Shown: in pieces, positions 23,140-24,174 of the stretch
Position numbering within the stretch: the stretch's first letter is position 1
How the letters are laid out: each line of letters opens with the position of its first letter
From: Sphacelaria rigidula
Lineage: Eukaryota; Phaeophyceae; Sphacelariales
Reading direction: 5' to 3'
Assembly (NCBI GenBank): GCA_964200075.2
Contig: CAXNAA020000217.1
Location: 1 to 24,174 of the forward strand
DNA: 24,174 bases
The notes under the pieces: generated by a model
Databases searched by the model: none
Told to the model about the DNA's origin: nothing
What the model saw: the letters and a program-made list of their open reading frames with translations, nothing else
Translations under genes and position numbers: made by a program

Positions 23140-23498
23140 GTCGATTGTCGACGGACCCATCTCCGCCCTCCGCATCCTCTGCCGCCTCTTCTCGATTTCC
23201 CAGCGGGGCGCAACGCGCGGCGCCGGTCGGTTTGGGCGGAGATTTTGATCGCCGAGGCGGATACGACGGGCAGGCGGCGGCGGCGGCAGCGGCGGTGGCG
23301 GCGGGGGAAGAGGGGTTGGGGATCCCCCGAGCGCAGCAAGGTTCGCCCGGTACATCGCGCGAGTTATCGTGGTCTTCTGCTTCGCTGCAACAGGGAGCGC
23401 AGGGAGGGCAGCAGCCCACCCCAGATGGAGGAGGGCCAGGGGCGAACTCTAGACGTAGTTCGTCATCTTTGGACAACGCTCGAGCCTCGCATTACTGA
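6187..23498 (+). CDS. RWP-RK domain transcription factor, nine-exon gene model (~957 aa)
   Basis: The model joins 6187-6734, 7602-7696, 8136-8218, 12414-12479, 14142-14227, 15542-15579, 20054-20165, 21140-21311 and 21824-23498. Intron phases agree at every junction, and the total is 958 codons if one base is dropped from a G run near 22870. RWP-RK proteins are DNA-binding regulators; in green plants and algae they control nitrogen responses, gametogenesis and mating type (NIN/NLP, RKD, MID families). The domain occupies about residues 205-250: the helix AIASVAKDLRVSV, then LKKCREFGI, then RWPYRH followed by VRSV. A basic KKPR nuclear-localisation-like motif precedes it. A coiled-coil-like, charged segment follows (about 247-345), and then a Gly/Gln/Ser/Pro-rich tail of more than 550 residues typical of activation regions. 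The domain call is strong. Exons 5, 6 and 8 rest on splice sites and phase alone, and extra exons could hide in the two >4-kb introns. Confidence 0.8.
6256..6318 (+). repeat. CAG/CAA repeat encoding 21 Gln
   Basis: A mixed CAG then CAA tract in frame with exon 1. The CAA block at the 3' end interrupts pure CAG, which usually slows repeat expansion. Length may vary between individuals. Confidence 0.9.
6735..7601 (+). other. Intron 1 of the RWP-RK gene
   Basis: The 867-bp intron runs from GTGTGT to a pyrimidine-rich tract ending CCCGGACGCAG. It contains a (CG)n-like run at about 7069-7084. Nothing else is recognised. Confidence 0.55.
7602..7696 (+). CDS. RWP-RK gene exon 2: start of the RWP-RK domain
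   Basis: The acceptor is GACGCAG|G after a long T-rich tract; one base completes the Arg codon begun in exon 1. The exon encodes RPTARHHLEAFF, recalling the LTLExLxxyF lead-in of RWP-RK domains, and ends with PPTAIAS, which joins exon 3 to give AIASVAKDLRVS, matching the family's PIxEAAxxLxVS helix position by position. The donor is GTCTG|GTAGGG, phase 1. About ten residues (RLLCTISRLRA) sit between the two parts where most family members have none, so the 5' boundary of this exon may differ from my choice. Confidence 0.65.
7697..8135 (+). other. Intron 2 of the RWP-RK gene
   Basis: The 439-bp intron runs from GTAGGG to GGGTTTTGCAG. It interrupts the first helix of the RWP-RK domain in phase 1. 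No other feature is seen. Confidence 0.65.
8136..8218 (+). CDS. RWP-RK gene exon 3: core RWP-RK motif
   Basis: This exon gives the identification. It encodes AKDLRVSVARLLKKCREFGI followed by LRWPYRH, matching the RWP-RK consensus AAxxLxVSxTxLKKxCRxxGIxRWPxRK with the expected spacing throughout. The signature's last Lys is His here. The acceptor is TTTTGCAG|TG (two bases completing a Val codon with exon 2) and the donor is CGACAT|GTGAGT, phase 0, a near-ideal donor. Confidence 0.9.
8219..12413 (+). other. Intron 3 of the RWP-RK gene (4.2 kb)
   Basis: This large intron runs from GTGAGT to AATTTCTCCAG. It is predicted because exons 3 and 4 join directly into the conserved RWPYRH-VRSV order. 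It holds overlapping stop-poor stretches at 8334-8986 on both strands, a tandem CTTTTG hexamer run at about 9184-9207, and open frames at 10581-11309 (plus) and 11225-11695 (minus). None shows a recognised domain. I find no intact mobile element. Confidence 0.55.
10581..11309 (+). other. Unidentified 242-codon open frame inside intron 3
   Basis: This frame is longer than expected by chance in a window of this size at ~50% GC. Its ATG lies further in, and the product is Phe/Ser/Arg-rich without a recognisable domain; the EEECAIC segment near its end is only a superficial echo of a RING motif, with no following Cys/His ladder. It overlaps a 113-codon frame on the other strand. I do not call it a gene. 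Confidence 0.15.
12414..12479 (+). CDS. RWP-RK gene exon 4: end of domain and start of coiled coil
   Basis: The exon is 66 bp, phase 0 on both sides, with acceptor TTTCTCCAG|GTACGG and donor CCGCTG|GTGAGA. It encodes VRSVQESIEQLERDREASTD and then PL. Family members typically continue RWPxRK with (I/L)(K/R)S(I/L) and a hydrophobic-patterned helix, so VRSVQESIEQLE is the expected continuation of exon 3. The other two frames lose this pattern. Confidence 0.85.
12480..14141 (+). other. Intron 4 of the RWP-RK gene
   Basis: The 1,662-bp intron runs from GTGAGA to GATTCTTTAG. A candidate extra exon at about 13304-13368 was considered and rejected. A TATA-like GATATAAAGG lies at 14050-14059, 30 bp before an ATG at 14081. 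Confidence 0.5.
14142..14227 (+). CDS. RWP-RK gene exon 5: helical segment
   Basis: The acceptor is ATTCTTTAG|GCATGT and the donor GTCAT|GTATGC (phase 2). The phase-0 frame encodes ACQLRAKIQRVQTDLPGG followed by a Ser-rich LSYSSSSATV. It continues the heptad-like pattern of exon 4 (IEQLE, then QLRAKIQRV), as expected of the helix after an RWP-RK domain. Support is from splice sites, phase and residue pattern, not from a named domain. Confidence 0.6.
14228..15541 (+). other. Intron 5 of the RWP-RK gene
   Basis: The 1,314-bp intron contains a CT-rich microsatellite-like tract at about 14996-15036. The open frames at 15158-15503 have no domain character. Confidence 0.45.
15542..15579 (+). CDS. 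RWP-RK gene exon 6: micro-exon
   Basis: The exon is 38 bp, with acceptor TCCATACAG|ACGAG and donor TAGAGG|GTAGTT. It enters with one base (completing ATA) and leaves with one base, encoding REAAHQSSQIIE. It exactly bridges the phase-2 end of exon 5 to the phase-1 start of exon 7, and the residues fit a continuous helix. Because it is short, it is one of the less certain exons. Confidence 0.45.
16895..16904. other. Assembly gap (10 N)
   Basis: Ten unresolved bases lie between a C-rich tract (16827-16894) and a T-rich then C34 tract (16918-17014). A round number of N usually marks a scaffold join of unknown or nominal size, so distances across it are unreliable. Confidence 0.95.
16981..17014. 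repeat. 34-base C homopolymer
   Basis: This is an uninterrupted run of C directly after a T/C-rich tract and 76 bases from the assembly gap. On the other strand it is G34, which can form quadruplex structures and blocks sequencing polymerases. The Pro- and Gly-run frames read through it are artefacts. Confidence 0.95.
20054..20165 (+). CDS. RWP-RK gene exon 7: charged helical segment
   Basis: The acceptor is TTGGTTCAG|GGCTGG and the donor AAGGCTG|GTGAGA. Only one frame is fully open: two bases complete a Gly codon, then LESDMRKGIFLADPRDVDAM, IAKAHEAYGSRRPPQG, then two bases of a Trp codon. Strong splice sites and soluble, helix-forming composition make it a convincing coding exon. I do not recognise the segment as a named domain. 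Both neighbouring junctions keep phase. Confidence 0.7.
20166..21139 (+). other. Intron 7 of the RWP-RK gene
   Basis: The 974-bp intron contains a (TA)n microsatellite at 20789-20805. The acceptor is uncertain: three AG dinucleotides lie close together at 21136, 21139 and 21150. Only the 21139 site keeps the frame with exon 7, because the 21136 site would create TGA. Confidence 0.5.
20789..20805. repeat. (TA)n microsatellite
   Basis: A TA dinucleotide run in intron 7. Similar runs are at 397-414 and 747-762. Confidence 0.9.
21140..21311 (+). CDS. RWP-RK gene exon 8
   Basis: The exon encodes DSLGRFPDPMIREHFLEQM, RAHMVGGGGMLSAPDSPLPP and RGPFWTEGSGANALDDIR. One base enters from the split Trp codon. 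The donor is ATTCGG|GTAGAC in phase 0, matching the phase-0 start of exon 9. The FPDPMIREHFLEQMRAHM helix gives way to the Gly/Pro-rich composition that dominates exon 9, so it reads as the link between the helical middle and the disordered tail. The frame stays open upstream to 20907 and downstream to 21395, but those extensions look non-coding. Confidence 0.6.
21312..21823 (+). other. Intron 8 of the RWP-RK gene
   Basis: The 512-bp intron runs from GTAGAC to TTGATCCTCGCAG. A second CAG directly follows, at 21824-21826, so a NAGNAG alternative acceptor could add or drop one Gln. The frame used in exon 9 has stops just upstream (21794 and 21812), which supports the intron boundary. Confidence 0.6.
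21824..23498 (+). CDS. RWP-RK gene exon 9: long low-complexity C-terminal exon
   Basis: The frame opens QIHRPPRTHSGGGSGG and continues Gly/Ser/Pro/Gln/His-rich to about 22870. It includes a 15-Gly run (about 22446-22485) and segments with more ordinary composition such as IGNYQDPYWSPPASAGTM and GTLPSIFERATHLARPEGML. The same frame then stops at 22895, while the next frame carries on with DREHSQWASSFQQQQPPLSA, 23 Gln (23070-23138), an Ala run and a final SRRSSSSLDNARASHY before TGA at 23496-23498. Both halves have matching style, so I treat the shift as a one-base error or polymorphism in the 10-G run at 22870-22879. An intron here is less likely. The tail is probably a disordered activation or interaction region. 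Confidence 0.65.
23070..23138 (+). repeat. CAG/CAA repeat encoding 23 Gln
   Basis: The tract reads CAG3, then CAA, then CAG again, in frame with the downstream half of exon 9. It mirrors the exon 1 tract, so the protein would carry polyGln near both the start and the end. Confidence 0.9.
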
Positions 23499-24174
23499 CG
23501 GGGACGTTTGGCAGCGGTGGGTGCTTTGTTGCTGGGCGTGGGTCATCTTTCTGTCGAGGTTGTGAATGATGATGGCTGTGTTAAGTCGTCGTGTTTGCGG
23601 GGGGGGGGGGGGGGCAGGTTGGCGGCAATAAGAGGGAGGGAGCAAAGCGGGTGAGTCCCGTATTCTTTCGTGATGTGAAGAGTGTTGCGTTTTTTGCGGA
23701 AGAGCTTGCATTTCTCGTTTACATTCATACATTTTTTATACTACCATCACGTGTATTGCGGCACACTCGTATTCTCTCGCCTTTCATGCCTCATTTTATT
23801 GAGTCAGAACAGGGCAGGATGGGGGCGCCATGTCGCCTTGATGTACCTACCAAGTGAACTTTTTTTTTTCTCGCCGGTGATTTTTGCCCCGCGATGTGAT
23901 GCTGTCCCCGTGTATTTTTTACGCCTTTCCACGGCGCGCTAATTCGTTTCTTTAGTTCCCGGGTGCGTGTTGTGTGTAGAGTGCGTGAGAGACAAGTCAA
24001 GAACGAACAGTTGGCCTTCTGCGGCATCTCTGCTTTCTTTGTGTTCTTGTTCATATACCATCGCGGCGTCGAATGAGGGGTACGAGCGGGGGGGGGGGGG
24101 GTGCGCTCTCACTTAATATTTTCCCTTGGTCATATCGCTATTAGCGCTGCCCTTAGTACCAAGCGCTGGGGAGG
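23499..24174 (+). other. 3' UTR and downstream flank of the RWP-RK gene
   Basis: It begins right after the stop codon. It holds a G run at about 23601-23614 and another at about 24090-24101, and no further gene. No canonical AATAAA occurs soon after the stop; I cannot place the polyadenylation site. Confidence 0.45.

Noticed and set aside
22489-23476. Long minus-strand frames of Leu, Cys, Ala, Pro and Val runs opposite exon 9, and the Asn-run frames on the plus strand
   Set aside because: They are translations of the Gln/Gly repeats in the wrong frame or strand.

Overview
This is a eukaryotic nuclear window, not a bacterial one: coding sequence is split into short phased exons by GT-AG introns, intergenic DNA is rich in microsatellites and homopolymer runs, and encoded proteins carry long Gln, Gly and Ala runs. 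The style (about 50% GC, CAG/CAA and G-run low complexity, many small exons, introns from a few hundred bases to over 4 kb) fits a brown alga (Phaeophyceae, stramenopile) best. That placement is inference; another stramenopile is possible.

Layout. Positions 1-3950 hold no gene I can support, but contain two families of palindromic non-coding elements: a 207-bp-arm foldback (1013-1494) followed by a weaker foldback (1500-1727), and four copies of a ~110-bp TTAA-bounded MITE-like element (2087-2302 as a head-to-head palindrome, 2631-2848 as a tandem pair). On the minus strand, 5135 down to 3951 is the first coding exon of a PRCC-like nuclear protein; its conserved C-terminal part is not visible. 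A ~1.05-kb spacer (5136-6186) separates its ATG from the ATG of a divergent plus-strand gene.

The main content is that plus-strand gene, 6187-23498, which I reconstruct as a nine-exon RWP-RK-domain transcription factor gene of about 957 codons. The RWP-RK domain is split across exons 2, 3 and 4 (7602-7696, 8136-8218, 12414-12479), and every modelled exon junction keeps the reading frame. The start and end of the protein are low-complexity (polyGln/polyGly), while the middle is helical and charged. The long last exon needs a one-base correction in a G-rich run near 22870 to stay open. The two largest introns (8219-12413 and 15580-20053) contain no feature I can firmly identify, and the second one holds a 10-N assembly gap beside long C tracts.

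The two genes share a possible bidirectional promoter. Nothing in the sequence shows that their products act together. I found no convincing tRNA, rRNA, CRISPR or intact transposase.
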